From assembly GCF_002934455.1 (NCBI RefSeq), contig NZ_PTIR01000010.1:157684-221683 (forward strand): 64,000 nt of DNA, given 5' to 3'. Shown here piece after piece: positions 1 through 9,441 of the stretch. The first letter of the stretch is position 1. The number at the start of each line of letters is the position of its first letter. This stretch comes from Trinickia symbiotica (GTDB lineage: Bacteria; Pseudomonadota; Gammaproteobacteria; Burkholderiales; Burkholderiaceae). Under the pieces are notes generated by a model that did no database searches, was not told the origin of the DNA, and saw nothing but the letters and a program-made list of their open reading frames with translations. The translations under genes and the position numbers were made by a program.

Positions 1-115
1 GGTTTGCGCATTGTGCTTGAGTTGACCCGAAAGTTTTCTTTGGGTTCGGCCATGACTCAGTGGACCACGACGTCTTTTGGCGTGATCGCCTCCGTGTCGC
101 TGGCGTGCGAGTACA

Positions 116-316
116 TCACCGCAGCAACTCAGCCACACCGAGCACGGCGCCTACGAACGCCGTCGCCCATATCACCGGGTACCAGCGCGCGTCGCGCTGC
201 AGCTTTGCGGTTTCGGCGCGAAGCTTCGCGCCTTCGTCAACCAACTTCATCGTCTCGGCCATCATCTTGGCAATGTTGGCCTCGATCATGGCGACGTCCA
301 GTTTTCCTTCTTCCAT
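116..316 (-). CDS. Small coiled-coil protein with C-terminal membrane anchor, function unknown
   Basis: A 66-residue product. Residues 8-42 are charged and heptad-like (repeats around MIEANIAKMMAETMKLVDEG), suggesting a helical coiled coil. Residues 45-65 (WYPVIWATAFVGAVLGVAEL) form one hydrophobic membrane segment at the C-terminus. I chose the ATG at 316 because a GAAAG ribosome-binding site sits just upstream and the longer open frame (to 505) is Arg/Ser-rich and unlike a protein. Small proteins of this type occur next to unrelated genes in Burkholderiaceae, but I cannot name a function. It points away from the neighbouring plus-strand DNA and is followed by at least 115 bases with no recognisable gene. 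Confidence 0.5.
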   Translation of the reverse strand: MEEGKLDVAMIEANIAKMMAETMKLVDEGAKLRAETAKLQRDARWYPVIWATAFVGAVLGVAELLR

Positions 317-514
317 CTTTCGATGTCCCGAGCATTCAGTGTTCGCGCCCTGAATGGGCGGCCGCGAGCATTGTGCATCGGCTTCAGCGCGCGATTGTCG
401 ATCCCCGGGGCAAATCAGACACCGCTCCCGTCGTCCGCGAACCGCAAAGGGCGGGCGGGAGCGGCTTCCCCCTTGGGACGCTGACGCGTCAAATGCCATC
501 AGCAAACTGATCGA

Positions 515-808
515 TCAAGGCAGCTTGCCGATCATCGACGCCAGTTCGTTCTTCGTGAACGCGCGCAAAGACTGCGTACGCACGTTGCCGGCGGAGCTCA
601 TAGCCAGGCCGAAAGTCGTGAAGCTCTCGTCGTCGGGAGCCTCGATAACCGCCACGATGTCATATTGGCCGAGCGTCCAGAAGACTTCCTTCATTTCGCA
701 GCCAAAGCCCTTGGCCATTTCCGCTACCTGGCTAGCCCGTTGCGGGCTGTTTTTGATGTTGCGGATACCCTGATCAGTGAACTGCGCAAGCACGATATAA
801 GTCGCCAT
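515..808 (-). CDS. GYD domain protein
   Basis: A 97-residue single-domain protein beginning MATYIVLAQFTDQGIRNIK and containing the segment WTLGQYDIVAVIEAPDD, the pattern that defines the GYD family (ferredoxin-like alpha/beta fold, about 95-100 residues). The family has no settled biochemical role; dimeric small-ligand binding is often assumed. The start at 808 is supported by AAGGGG seven bases upstream, whereas the longer frame to 871 adds a poorly conserved basic leader. It is a stand-alone gene, with about 200 bases separating it from the chemoreceptor gene on the same strand. Confidence 0.85.
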   Translation of the reverse strand: MATYIVLAQFTDQGIRNIKNSPQRASQVAEMAKGFGCEMKEVFWTLGQYDIVAVIEAPDDESFTTFGLAMSSAGNVRTQSLRAFTKNELASMIGKLP

Positions 809-1004
809 GACGATTCCCCTTACGATTCGACGTGTCGGGACTTCCGCGCGAGCGCTGCCGCGCGGGTGCACGGCAACGGTCCGCGCGCCATTTCATTCTA
901 GGCGACGCGAATCGGCCGTTTCGGCGCTATTGCAAGCACTGCGGCGCCAGGGGAATCGCCGCGATTTTGCTCCGGCAAAGCGAGCCGCGAGGAGACGTCC
1001 GAAC

Positions 1005-2561
1005 TCAAGCAGTCCTGAATATCGCAACCGCCGCCGAGAGCCGCCGAGCCTGATCCTCGAGTGAATTCGCCGCGGCGGCCGCCTGCTCGACGAGCGCGGC
1101 GTTTTGCTGGGTCACCTCGTCCATCTGCGATACGGCCCGGTTGACCTGATCGATCCCCGTGCTTTGCTCGATCGCTGCCGACGCGATTTCGCTCATGATC
1201 GAGCTCACGCGCGTAATGGCCCCGACGATTTCGCCCATCGTCGACCCGGAGCGCTCGACGAGCTGCGCGCCCGTCGTGATCCGCCCGGTCGACTCGTCGA
1301 TCAACGTCTTGATTTCCTTGGCCGCCGCGGCGCTGCGCTGGGCGAGCGAGCGGACCTCGCTCGCGACGACGGCGAAGCCTCGCCCTTGCTCGCCGGCACG
1401 CGCGGCCTCGACGGCCGCATTCAGTGCAAGGATATTCGTCTGAAACGCGATGCCCTCGATGACGCCGACGATGTCCGCAATCTTGTGCGAATCGCCGACG
1501 ATCGCCTGCATCGTATCGACGACCTCGCGGTTGAGCTCGCCGCCCTGCGCGGCGAGACTCGAAGCGCCTTGCGCGAGCTCGCTCGCATGCTTCGCGTTGT
1601 CGGCGGTCTGCTTCACTGTCGAAGTCAGTTGCTCCATGCTGGCCGCCGTCTCCTGCAACGATGCGGCTTGCTCTTCGGTGCGTTGAGAGAGATCGGCGTT
1701 CCCGGCCGCGATCTCGCTCACGCCCGTATCGATCGCCTGGGTTCCCTGCCGCACGACGTCGACCGTGCCGATCAGCGCTTCTTGCATCGTCCCGAGCGCC
1801 GAGGCGAGTTTGCCGACTTCGTTGTCGCTTTCGGCAGCAATGCGGCCCGTCAGGTCGCCACGCGCGATACGATCGAACTGCTCGATAGTGGCATCGACCG
1901 GATGCACGATCGCGCGCATCAATATCGCGCGCGCGAACCAGGACAACACGAGCGCAAGCCCGATGCCGACGGCCACCGCGGCGCTCACGAAATGAAAGCG
2001 CTCGTGCGCGTCGCGGTAGCGCTGCTCCCCGCTGTCGACATGCAGGCGTTCGAGCGCCAGCATCGCCTTCTCGTAGCCGTTATAGAGAAAGGGCAGCTTA
2101 TGAGACTGCAGTTCGAGGAACGTATTGCGGTCTCCGGCTTTCAGTGCGGCCATTGCGGGCTCGACGCCGTCGTGTAGCAGCGCATCGCGCTTGTCTTTCA
2201 TGTCTTGCAAAAGACGCTGCACATTGTCGTCGTCGCCCGCGATGCTCACATAATGAGCGAGCAATTTATTCGATAGCTGCAGGTATTTGTCGAATCGCGT
2301 TAGAACCGCTTCGGCGCCTTTCTGATCGTTCAAATCGGTCAGCGACGCATAAGTCGCCAGTGCGAGCCGCAGGCGCAGCAGCTGTCCAGCGCTGCCCTCG
2401 AGGTCCGCAACGGCGGGCGTGTCCACCGTATACATCCGCTGTAGCGACTCGTTGCTCGCGCGCAGCGAGAGCAACCCCGCCGCGGCGCCGATCAGCAGAA
2501 CGATCGCAAAAAAAGCGACTAACGCCGTCAAGCATGCGCGAATCGACAGCTTCTTCAACAT
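1005..2561 (-). CDS. Methyl-accepting chemotaxis protein (Tar-type topology)
   Basis: A 518-residue inner-membrane chemoreceptor. Membrane helix 1 is at about 12-32, a four-helix-bundle periplasmic sensor at 33-188, helix 2 at about 190-212 and a HAMP domain at about 213-265. The cytoplasmic signalling hairpin at about 365-415 carries the conserved tip [20 protein letters not shown] and binds CheA/CheW. The ligand is unknown because the sensor region has no diagnostic motif. The protein ends in AVAIFRTA and lacks the CheR/CheB-tethering pentapeptide, unlike the receptor inside the chemotaxis operon at 43219. A sigma-28-type promoter lies about 50 bases upstream of the start, so it is an orphan receptor gene expressed with the flagellar regulon. 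Confidence 0.93.
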   Translation of the reverse strand: MLKKLSIRACLTALVAFFAIVLLIGAAAGLLSLRASNESLQRMYTVDTPAVADLEGSAGQLLRLRLALATYASLTDLNDQKGAEAVLTRFDKYLQLSNKLLAHYVSIAGDDDNVQRLLQDMKDKRDALLHDGVEPAMAALKAGDRNTFLELQSHKLPFLYNGYEKAMLALERLHVDSGEQRYRDAHERFHFVSAAVAVGIGLALVLSWFARAILMRAIVHPVDATIEQFDRIARGDLTGRIAAESDNEVGKLASALGTMQEALIGTVDVVRQGTQAIDTGVSEIAAGNADLSQRTEEQAASLQETAASMEQLTSTVKQTADNAKHASELAQGASSLAAQGGELNREVVDTMQAIVGDSHKIADIVGVIEGIAFQTNILALNAAVEAARAGEQGRGFAVVASEVRSLAQRSAAAAKEIKTLIDESTGRITTGAQLVERSGSTMGEIVGAITRVSSIMSEIASAAIEQSTGIDQVNRAVSQMDEVTQQNAALVEQAAAAANSLEDQARRLSAAVAIFRTA

Positions 2562-2614
2562 CGGTTATCTCCCGTAATCTCTCAGTGGCCCCGGCAGGAA
2601 ACACTGCCTCATGA

Positions 2615-2641
2615 ATTACGGCAGATTCAGGAAAAACTTAA
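2615..2641 (-). promoter_or_regulatory. Sigma-28 (FliA) type promoter of the chemoreceptor gene
   Basis: On the minus strand TTAAGTTT is followed by 11 bases and then GCCGTAAT. The enterobacterial FliA consensus is TAAAGTTT-N11-GCCGATAA, so the -35 matches at 7 of 8 positions, the spacing is exact and the -10 keeps the GCCG core. It lies 54 bases before the ATG at 2561. It was recognised by eye and has not been tested. Confidence 0.6.
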
Positions 2642-2664
2642 CCGAGTTAAGGAAATTCCTACGA

Positions 2665-3954
2665 TTACACGAGCTTGCGCACCCCTTCGGCTTTAATGTC
2701 GCGCTCGTCGACATCGAGCGTGCGATTCGGCTGCATCGTGAACGAAAGGACGATGCCGAGCGCCATCAACGCCATCGAAATGATGAACGGCAGGTTCCAG
2801 TTTCCGGTGCGGTCGATGAGGAAGCCGCCCACGACGGGGCTCACGATCGCCGCGAGCGCCGAGCCCGTGTTCATCACGCCGCTCGCAATTCCGGAGTGCT
2901 TCGGCGCGATGTCCATCGGCACCGCCCACATCGGCCCGATCGTCATTTCGTTGAAGAAGAACCCCGCGCTGAGGCAGCACGCGGCGAGCGTGATCGACAG
3001 ATCGGACACGAACATGATCGGCGCGAGCGAAAGCAGAGTGAGGAACATGCAGATGCCGACCATCAGATTGCGCGCCATGCGCACGTTGCCGCTCTTCTTG
3101 AGGATCGCGTCGGTGAGGGAGCCGCCGAGCCAATCGCCGAGCACGCCGGCGAAGAAGACGCCCGAGGCGAAGATCGCCGACTTCGTGAGCTGCATGTGAT
3201 AGTTGTGCAGGAAGTACTGCGGAATCCAGCTCAGGAAGAGCCACAGCACCCAGCCGTAGCAAAAGTAGACGGCGGTGACGGGCGCCATGCGGGCGAAGAG
3301 ACGCCGCCACGGCGTCGCCGGGCGATTCTTCGCGCCCGAGTAGGTCGGCAACGCGGCGCATTCGTCTTCGGTGATGCGCGGATGCTCGCGTGGGTTGTCG
3401 CGGAAATACCAGATCCAGGCGATCGCCCAAAGGAAGCTCAAGATGCCGGTGATGATGAACGCGCCGCGCCAGTTCGTCGCGATCATGAGCCAGCCGATGA
3501 TCGGCGGCGCGACGGCATTGCCGATGCGCGACGCCGCGTGCGTGATGCCCTGCGCCATGCCGCGCTTCTCGGGCGGCATCCAGTTCGACATCGCTCGCGT
3601 GGCCGTCGGGAACGTCGCCCCTTCGCCGAGACCGAGCAGCAAGCGCGCGACCAGCATCGACGCGAGCCCGCCCGCGAGCCCGGTCAGCACTGTGGCGCCC
3701 GCCCAGATGATGCCGCAAAGGGCAAGCGTGCGGCGTGGGCCGAACCGGTCGCCCACCCAGCCGCCGATGATCTGGAACACGAGATACGGGTAGGCGAACG
3801 CGGAAAACACGAGGCCGATCTGCGTATGCGACAGGTGCATCTCCGGACCGAACGCGCTCGCCGCGGTGCTGACGTTCACACGATCGACGTACGTGATGAA
3901 GTACATCACGCATAGAAGCAAGAGCACTCGCATCGTGGCACGACGAAACATCAT
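2665..3954 (-). CDS. MFS transporter, anion:cation symporter (sugar-acid/phthalate) type
   Basis: A 429-residue major facilitator protein with 12 predicted membrane helices. The loop after helix 2 has the MFS signature variant GGWVGDRFGPRRTL, and helix 1 carries YFITYVDRVNVSTAA, typical of the anion:cation symporter branch that takes up galactonate, glucarate, tartrate or phthalate-like carboxylates. Start at 3954 (ATG ATG) because AAGGAG lies five bases before it; the frame extends 13 codons further without a better site. It is the last gene of a same-strand run after the FAD/Fe-S oxidoreductase (107-base gap). The likely role is uptake of the hydroxy- or sugar acid that the two enzymes degrade; the substrate itself cannot be read from the sequence. 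Confidence 0.85.
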   Translation of the reverse strand: MMFRRATMRVLLLLCVMYFITYVDRVNVSTAASAFGPEMHLSHTQIGLVFSAFAYPYLVFQIIGGWVGDRFGPRRTLALCGIIWAGATVLTGLAGGLASMLVARLLLGLGEGATFPTATRAMSNWMPPEKRGMAQGITHAASRIGNAVAPPIIGWLMIATNWRGAFIITGILSFLWAIAWIWYFRDNPREHPRITEDECAALPTYSGAKNRPATPWRRLFARMAPVTAVYFCYGWVLWLFLSWIPQYFLHNYHMQLTKSAIFASGVFFAGVLGDWLGGSLTDAILKKSGNVRMARNLMVGICMFLTLLSLAPIMFVSDLSITLAACCLSAGFFFNEMTIGPMWAVPMDIAPKHSGIASGVMNTGSALAAIVSPVVGGFLIDRTGNWNLPFIISMALMALGIVLSFTMQPNRTLDVDERDIKAEGVRKLV

Positions 3955-4061
3955 GGTCTCCTTGCTAAGTAGTGCTGCGTTCATGAGCTTCAATTCAAAC
4001 CGCCGAATCCGACTACGACTACGACTTCATTCGTTGCGCTCGTCGCCGCACGCGCATTGCT

Positions 4062-7000
4062 TCAATCGTCCGGCAACGCCTGCGCCAGGATGCGTGCCAC
4101 ATGCAGTGCTTCCCTTTGCGCGCCGTCGGCGATCTGATGGCGACAACTCATGCCGTCTGCGACGATGAGCGCATCGCCCGCTTCACGCACGGCCGGCAAC
4201 AGCGACAGCTCGGCCATTGCCATCGACGTTTGATAATGCTCGGCCTCATAGCCGAAGCTGCCGGCCATTCCGCAACAGGACGATTCGATCGTGCTGACTT
4301 CGAGCTGGGGAATCCAGCCGAGCACGACCTGAGCAGGACGCAATGCATCGAACGCTTTCTGATGGCAGTGACCGTGCACGAACGCTTTCGCATGCGAGAG
4401 CGGCTTCAGATCGAGCGCGAGGCGCTGCGCAGTCTTTTCGCGTACGAGAAACTCTTCGAAGAGAAACGATGCGGCGGCAAGACGCTTCGCCTCGTCGCCG
4501 AAGCCGTAAGCGAGGAACTCGTCGCGCACCGTCAGCAGGCAAGACGGTTCCAGACCGACGATCGGTATACCCCGGTCGATGTAAGGCATGAGCGCGTCGA
4601 GCGTGCGTCGCGCTTCAGCTTTGGCCTCGTCGACACGCCCCGCTGACAGGAAGGTCCGCCCGCAGCAAAGCGGGCGCTCGCCGTCTCTCGCGTTGAAGTG
4701 CACCGTATAGCCGGCCGCCTCGAGCACACGCCGCGCCGCCCGCGCATTGTCGGGCTCCATATAGTTGTTGAATGTATCGACGAAGAGCAACACCTCTTTG
4801 CCGCGGCTCACTGGCCGATCGCTTAGGACTCCCGACGAAAGGAACGGGCGAGTGAAGCGAGGGAACGCGCGCGACGGGGCGAGGCCCAGCCGCCGCTTGA
4901 CGGCGCGCGCGAATGCTGGCGCTTTCTCGATCGCGGCGACGAGCGCGGGCGCGCGGCTCGCGATAGGCGCATAGCGCGGGAGGAAGGCGACTAGCCGATC
5001 GCGCAGCGTCGTGCCGTGCTCCGCATTCCATGCGGCACGCGCCTCGATCTTGATCCTCGCCATATCGACGCCGGTAGGGCAGTCGCGCTTGCAGCCTTTG
5101 CAAGAGACACAGAGGTCTAGTACTTCCTTCACGTCGCGGCTCGCGAGTGCGTTGTGCCCATCGTCCGCGAGTTGGCCCGAGAGCGCGAGCCTCAGCGTGT
5201 TCGCGCGGCCGCGCGTCAGATGCTGCTCATCGCGCGTCACGCGGTAGCTCGGGCACATCGTGCCGGCGTCGAACTTGCGGCAATGGCCGTTGTTGTTGCA
5301 CATTTCGACGGCTTTCGCGAGACCACCGCTCGCGTCGCCGCCGGAGCCGGCCGGGCCTTCGTCGCCCGTGAGCGGATCGCGCGTGACGTTCCAGTGCGAC
5401 CAGTCGAGCCGAGGCTGCCATGCGCTTTCGCGATAGCTCGGCGAAAAGCGAAACTTGACGGGATCGTCCATGCGCGGCGGATCGACGATCCGGTTGGGAC
5501 TCATCCGGTTTTCGGGATCGAAGAGCACCTTGATCTCGCGGAACGCCGCGTTGATGCGCGGCCCATATTGCCAGGCCACCCACTCGCCGCGGCAGAGACC
5601 GTCGCCGTGCTCGCCCGAATACGCGCCCTTGTACTCGCGCACCATCGCGGCGGCTTCTTCGGCGATCGCGCGCATTTTTCCGGCGCCGTCGCGACGCATG
5701 TCGAGAATCGGCCGCACATGCAGCGTGCCGACACTCGCATGCGCATACCAGGTGCCTTCGGTGCCGTGCTTATGGAAGACTTCGGTCAGCCGGCGCGTGT
5801 ACTCGGCCAGATGTTCGAGCGGGACGGCGCAATCTTCGATGAACGAGACGGGCTTGCCGTCGCCCTTCATGCTCATCATGATGTTGAGCCCGGCCTTGCG
5901 GACTTCCCACAATGCTTTTTGCTGTGCGGCCTCCGGCATCTCGACGACCGAGCCCGGCAGGCCGAGATCGCCCATCAGTTCGACGAGGCGCGCGAGCTGC
6001 GTCAACTGTGCGGCTCTGTCATCGCCGGCGAACTCCACGAGCAAGACGGCTTGCGGCGAACCTCTCAACGCCTTTTCGATGACGGGGCGGAACGCAGCGT
6101 TCGACATCGACAGGTCGATCATCGTGCGATCGACGAGCTCAACGGCCGACGGCCCGAGCTTCACGATGTGCTGCGTCATGTCCATCGCCGCGTAGAACGT
6201 CGGGAAATTCACGACGCCGAGTACTTTGTGTGTGGGCAGTGGAGCCAGCTTCAGCGTGAGCTGCCGGCTGAACGCAAGGGTGCCTTCCGAGCCGACGAGC
6301 AGATTCGCGAGATTCGGCTCGCCGTCGCGGCTGTAGGGCAGCGGGTTCTGGCAGTCGAAGAGATCGAGGTTGTACCCCGCCACACGCCGTAGCACTTTCG
6401 GCACGCGCTCGCGCAACTCGTCGCGCTCGCGCTCGGCGATGCGGCGCACGCCTGCAATCAGTTCGCGCGTGCGAGCATCGTTCGACATCTTCGAGAGCGC
6501 GGCGAAGCGTGTCTCGTCACCGTTGGCCAGCATTGCGTCGATCGCTTCGACGTTGTGCACCATGATGCCGTACTCGATCGAGCGGGAGCCGCAGGAGTTG
6601 TTGCCGGCCATGCCGCCGATCGTGCATTGAGCGCCCGTCGAAACGTCGACGGGAAACCAGAGTCCGGAGGGCTTGAGCCACGCGTTCAGATGGTCGAGCA
6701 CGATGCCGGGTTCGACGGTGACGGTGCGCGCGTCTCGGTCGAAATCGACGATCCGGTTGAGCCATTTGCTCGTATCGACGACCAGCCCTTCGCCGACCGT
6801 TTGACCGCACTGGCTGGTTCCGGCGCCGCGTGCGAGTACGGCGGCCTTACTGTCGCGCGCGATTTCGAGCGCCAGGCGCAGGTCGGCCTGGTCCTTCGGG
6901 ACGACCACGCCGATCGGCATGATCTGATAGATCGACGCATCGGTCGCATATCGGCCCCGCGAGGCTCGATCGAACAGGACGTCGCCCTTCAGTTCTTTGG

Positions 7001-7094
7001 CGAGCCGAGCCGTAAGCGGCGTCAACGCGGCACGCGCGGAAGCGGGCATCAGTCGGATCGGTTGGACGAGTCCCGGCGAATGATCTTTGCGCAT
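4062..7094 (-). CDS. FAD-linked oxidase fused to Fe-S/CCG domain subunit (GlcD-GlcF-like, YdiJ class)
   Basis: A 1010-residue fusion. The N-terminal PCMH FAD-binding domain (about 45-290) shows RGAGTSQCGQTVGEG and GGMAGNNSCGSRSIEYG, followed by the FAD-oxidase C-terminal domain to about 545. Then come ferredoxin-like clusters CNNNGHCRKFDAGTMCP and CVSCKGCKRDCPTG, and two CCG domains (LCCGRTFLSAG, HGHCHQKA, SSCCGMAGSFGYE). This is the layout of D-2-hydroxyacid dehydrogenases that send electrons to the quinone pool, such as glycolate oxidase GlcD+GlcF or the single-chain YdiJ, whose length it matches. Start at the ATG 7094 (a GTG at 7103 is possible; neither has a clear ribosome-binding site). 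It lies 52 bases after the aminotransferase on the same strand. Likely it oxidises a D-2-hydroxy acid to a 2-oxo acid, perhaps glyoxylate; the substrate is an inference. Confidence 0.85.
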   Translation of the reverse strand: MRKDHSPGLVQPIRLMPASARAALTPLTARLAKELKGDVLFDRASRGRYATDASIYQIMPIGVVVPKDQADLRLALEIARDSKAAVLARGAGTSQCGQTVGEGLVVDTSKWLNRIVDFDRDARTVTVEPGIVLDHLNAWLKPSGLWFPVDVSTGAQCTIGGMAGNNSCGSRSIEYGIMVHNVEAIDAMLANGDETRFAALSKMSNDARTRELIAGVRRIAERERDELRERVPKVLRRVAGYNLDLFDCQNPLPYSRDGEPNLANLLVGSEGTLAFSRQLTLKLAPLPTHKVLGVVNFPTFYAAMDMTQHIVKLGPSAVELVDRTMIDLSMSNAAFRPVIEKALRGSPQAVLLVEFAGDDRAAQLTQLARLVELMGDLGLPGSVVEMPEAAQQKALWEVRKAGLNIMMSMKGDGKPVSFIEDCAVPLEHLAEYTRRLTEVFHKHGTEGTWYAHASVGTLHVRPILDMRRDGAGKMRAIAEEAAAMVREYKGAYSGEHGDGLCRGEWVAWQYGPRINAAFREIKVLFDPENRMSPNRIVDPPRMDDPVKFRFSPSYRESAWQPRLDWSHWNVTRDPLTGDEGPAGSGGDASGGLAKAVEMCNNNGHCRKFDAGTMCPSYRVTRDEQHLTRGRANTLRLALSGQLADDGHNALASRDVKEVLDLCVSCKGCKRDCPTGVDMARIKIEARAAWNAEHGTTLRDRLVAFLPRYAPIASRAPALVAAIEKAPAFARAVKRRLGLAPSRAFPRFTRPFLSSGVLSDRPVSRGKEVLLFVDTFNNYMEPDNARAARRVLEAAGYTVHFNARDGERPLCCGRTFLSAGRVDEAKAEARRTLDALMPYIDRGIPIVGLEPSCLLTVRDEFLAYGFGDEAKRLAAASFLFEEFLVREKTAQRLALDLKPLSHAKAFVHGHCHQKAFDALRPAQVVLGWIPQLEVSTIESSCCGMAGSFGYEAEHYQTSMAMAELSLLPAVREAGDALIVADGMSCRHQIADGAQREALHVARILAQALPDD

Positions 7095-7146
7095 CGATAT
7101 CACGATCGGTTGAGTCAGGCGAGGGCCAGCTCGGTAGACATGACGA

Positions 7147-8367
7147 TTACGCCGCGACCTTCAGCTTCGGCTTCGCGACATGCTTCACGAGGTAATCCAT
7201 CGCTGCGGCCACACCGCTGCCGGCGAGCTTCACGCCGGCCAGCTGCAAGCCCATTTCGCAACCGGAGAGCGTCGCCATCAGCGTGAGATCGTTGCATTCG
7301 CCGAGGTGGCCGATGCGGAACATTCGGCCCTTGACCTTGCCGAGCCCCGTGCCGAGCGACATGTCGAAGTGCTCATAGATGAGCTTGCGCACGGCGTCCG
7401 CATCGACGCCCTCGGGCATGATCACACCGGTTAAAACGGGCGAGTAGACAGCCGGATCGGCGCACTGAATCTCGAGCCCCCACGCGGTGACGGCCACGCG
7501 GCATGCCGCCGCGAGCCGCTGATGGCGCGCGAAGACGTTCTCGAGCCCCTCCTCGAGGATCATGTCGAGCGATTCGGACAGCCCGTAGAGCAGGTTCGTG
7601 TTCGGCGTATAAGGCCAATACCCCTGCTTGTTCATTTCGATGATCTCGGACCAGCCCCAGAACGCACGCGGCAGCTTTGCGGTGCGGCTCGCTTCGAGCG
7701 CTTTCTTCGAGACGGCGTTGAAGCTGATGCCGGGCGGCAGCATCAGGCCTTTTTGCGAGCCGGACACCGTCACGTCCACGCCCCATTCGTCGTGGCGATA
7801 GTCGGCCGATGCGAGGCCCGAGATGGTATCGACGATCAGCAGCGCCGGGTGCCGGGCCGCATCGATCGCGCGGCGCACGGCCGCGATGTCGGAGGTGACG
7901 CCCGTCGATGTCTCGTTGTGCACCACGCACACCGCTTTGATCGCATGGGCCGTGTCGCCTTTCAGGCGAGCTTCGATCATCTCGGCCTGCACGCCGCGCC
8001 GCCAACCCTCGATGCCGGGCAATCCGAGAAACTCAGGCTTCAGCCAGAGGTTTTCGGCCATCTTCTTCCATAGCGTCGCAAAGTGGCCGGTTTCGTACAT
8101 CAGCACCGCGTCGCCAGGGGAGAGCGTGTTGCACAGCGCCGCTTCCCACGCCCCTGTGCCCGAGGCCGGATAGATCACCACGGGCTGCGTCGTTTTGAAG
8201 ATCGTCTTGATGCCTTCCAGGACCTTGAGCCCTAGAGCGCCGAACTCCGGCCCGCGATGGTCGATCGTCGGATAGCTCATCGCCCGCAGGATCCGGTCCG
8301 GAACCGGGCTCGGGCCGGGGATCTGCAGGAAGTGGCGGCCCGCGGGATGGAAGTCGAGCTTCAACAT
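7147..8367 (-). CDS. Serine/alanine-glyoxylate aminotransferase family protein
   Basis: A 406-residue class V PLP aminotransferase. Seen motifs are the N-terminal FLQIPGPSPVPDRILRAMS, the cofactor-binding ASGTGAWEAAL, IVDTISGLASADY, and the PLP lysine in VSGSQKGLMLPPG. These are typical of serine-glyoxylate and alanine-glyoxylate transaminases, which move an amino group onto glyoxylate to give glycine. Start at 8367 because AAAGGA sits nine bases upstream; the ten extra codons of the longer frame would overlap the operator. It is the first gene of the operon aminotransferase-oxidoreductase-MFS and is divergent from the GntR regulator. Aspartate-glyoxylate transaminases of the beta-hydroxyaspartate cycle look similar, but their partner genes are not here. 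Confidence 0.85.
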   Translation of the reverse strand: MLKLDFHPAGRHFLQIPGPSPVPDRILRAMSYPTIDHRGPEFGALGLKVLEGIKTIFKTTQPVVIYPASGTGAWEAALCNTLSPGDAVLMYETGHFATLWKKMAENLWLKPEFLGLPGIEGWRRGVQAEMIEARLKGDTAHAIKAVCVVHNETSTGVTSDIAAVRRAIDAARHPALLIVDTISGLASADYRHDEWGVDVTVSGSQKGLMLPPGISFNAVSKKALEASRTAKLPRAFWGWSEIIEMNKQGYWPYTPNTNLLYGLSESLDMILEEGLENVFARHQRLAAACRVAVTAWGLEIQCADPAVYSPVLTGVIMPEGVDADAVRKLIYEHFDMSLGTGLGKVKGRMFRIGHLGECNDLTLMATLSGCEMGLQLAGVKLAGSGVAAAMDYLVKHVAKPKLKVAA

Positions 8368-8385
8368 GGTGCAAGATCCTTTGAA

Positions 8386-8399
8386 TTTTGCATGCAAAA
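8386..8399. promoter_or_regulatory. Perfect 14-bp palindrome, probable GntR operator
   Basis: TTTTGCATGCAAAA is a perfect palindrome in the divergent intergenic space, 19-32 bases upstream of the aminotransferase ATG. Palindromes with TTG and CAA arms of this kind (for example TTGTATACAA) are typical operators of FCD-type GntR repressors, and the regulator gene starts 118 bases away. A second weaker inverted repeat, AGGGAAATCCCT, lies near 8444-8455. Confidence 0.55.
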
Positions 8400-8516
8400 A
8401 ACTTTAGCCTACGATGGAGGCGAAGGAAAGCGATGTGTGGCCTAGGGAAATCCCTGGCCGCGTGGCCGTACCGGCCAGTGCGTAAAATCCGGATCAAAGT
8501 CATCGCGGAGTAATGT

Positions 8517-9239
8517 ATGCAAGAGGTGGACACGCCGCGCGGCAAGGTAGTGGTGCCCTTGTTGCCGAAAGTCGAGCGTCAGCGTTTGCATGACATGGTG
8601 GTCGAGCATCTTCGGACCTTCATCGTCGAAGGCGTGCTTGCGCCAGGGATGAAGCTCAACGAGCGCGAGCTCTGCGAGCGGCTCGGCATTTCGCGCACGC
8701 CGCTGCGTGAGGCGCTGAAGGTGCTCGCGGCCGAGGGGCTCGTCGATATTTCACCGAATCGCGGCGCCACGGTCTCGAGCATGACCGAGGGCGAGATTCG
8801 GGAAATGTTCGAGCTGATGAGCGGTCTGGAGGCGTTCTCGGGCGAGCTTGCCTGCGAACGGATCACCGCGGCAGAGCTGGCGACCATCAAGGCGCTTCAT
8901 TACGAAATGCTTGCCTGCCGTGAGCAGAACGATCTTTCGGGGTATTACGCGCGCAATCAGGCCATTCATGATCGGATCAACGAGGCGGCGCGCAATACGG
9001 CGCTTCGGCAGGTGTATGTGTCGATGAATCGGCGGTTGCAGGCGCTACGCTTCCGGTCGAACTTTTCGACGGCGAAGTGGGACAGCGCGATTCATGATCA
9101 CGACGAGATGATTCGGGCGCTCGAGGCCCGGGATGGGAAGCGGATGGGGGCGATTCTGCGGGCGCATTTGTTGGCCAAGCGGGATGCGGTGTTGGCGCAG
9201 GAGGCGGCGGCAGGGGGCGCGCCGCGATTTGCAGAATAG
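8517..9239 (+). CDS. GntR family transcriptional regulator, FadR/FCD subfamily
   Basis: A 240-residue DNA-binding regulator. The winged helix-turn-helix is at about 25-95, with LNERELCERLGISRTPLREA (recognition helix) and the wing VDISPNRGATVSSM. The C-terminal all-helical FCD ligand domain runs from about 105 to 225; its metal-binding pattern includes the His in NQAIHDRINEAA and the later IHDHDEMIRA. Proteins of this class usually repress the adjacent catabolic operon and are released by its substrate or an intermediate. It is divergently transcribed from the aminotransferase operon with a perfect palindrome in between, so that operon is its probable target. The start is an ATG about ten bases after GGAGT. 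Confidence 0.9.
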   Translation: MQEVDTPRGKVVVPLLPKVERQRLHDMVVEHLRTFIVEGVLAPGMKLNERELCERLGISRTPLREALKVLAAEGLVDISPNRGATVSSMTEGEIREMFELMSGLEAFSGELACERITAAELATIKALHYEMLACREQNDLSGYYARNQAIHDRINEAARNTALRQVYVSMNRRLQALRFRSNFSTAKWDSAIHDHDEMIRALEARDGKRMGAILRAHLLAKRDAVLAQEAAAGGAPRFAE

Positions 9240-9441
9240 ACCTATGTTCTCACGTTAATTCGCCGTTTAGAGCGCGACCGATCTGAACGATACTTGGCCC
9301 CATTGGACATTGCTCCAGCCCGACGGGGCGCCCAGGCGTTGCTTGCGCGTCCATGCGAAGCTCCAAAGCTGCATCAGGCAATCGACGGCGACTGCATACC
9401 GCTTCGAAGGAGACGCCGTCAACGGATGAAAGAGGCCCCCA

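Noticed and set aside
1104..2177. 357-codon plus-strand frame opposite the first chemoreceptor
   Set aside because: It is an antisense shadow; it is Arg/Asp/Leu-rich and has no domain.
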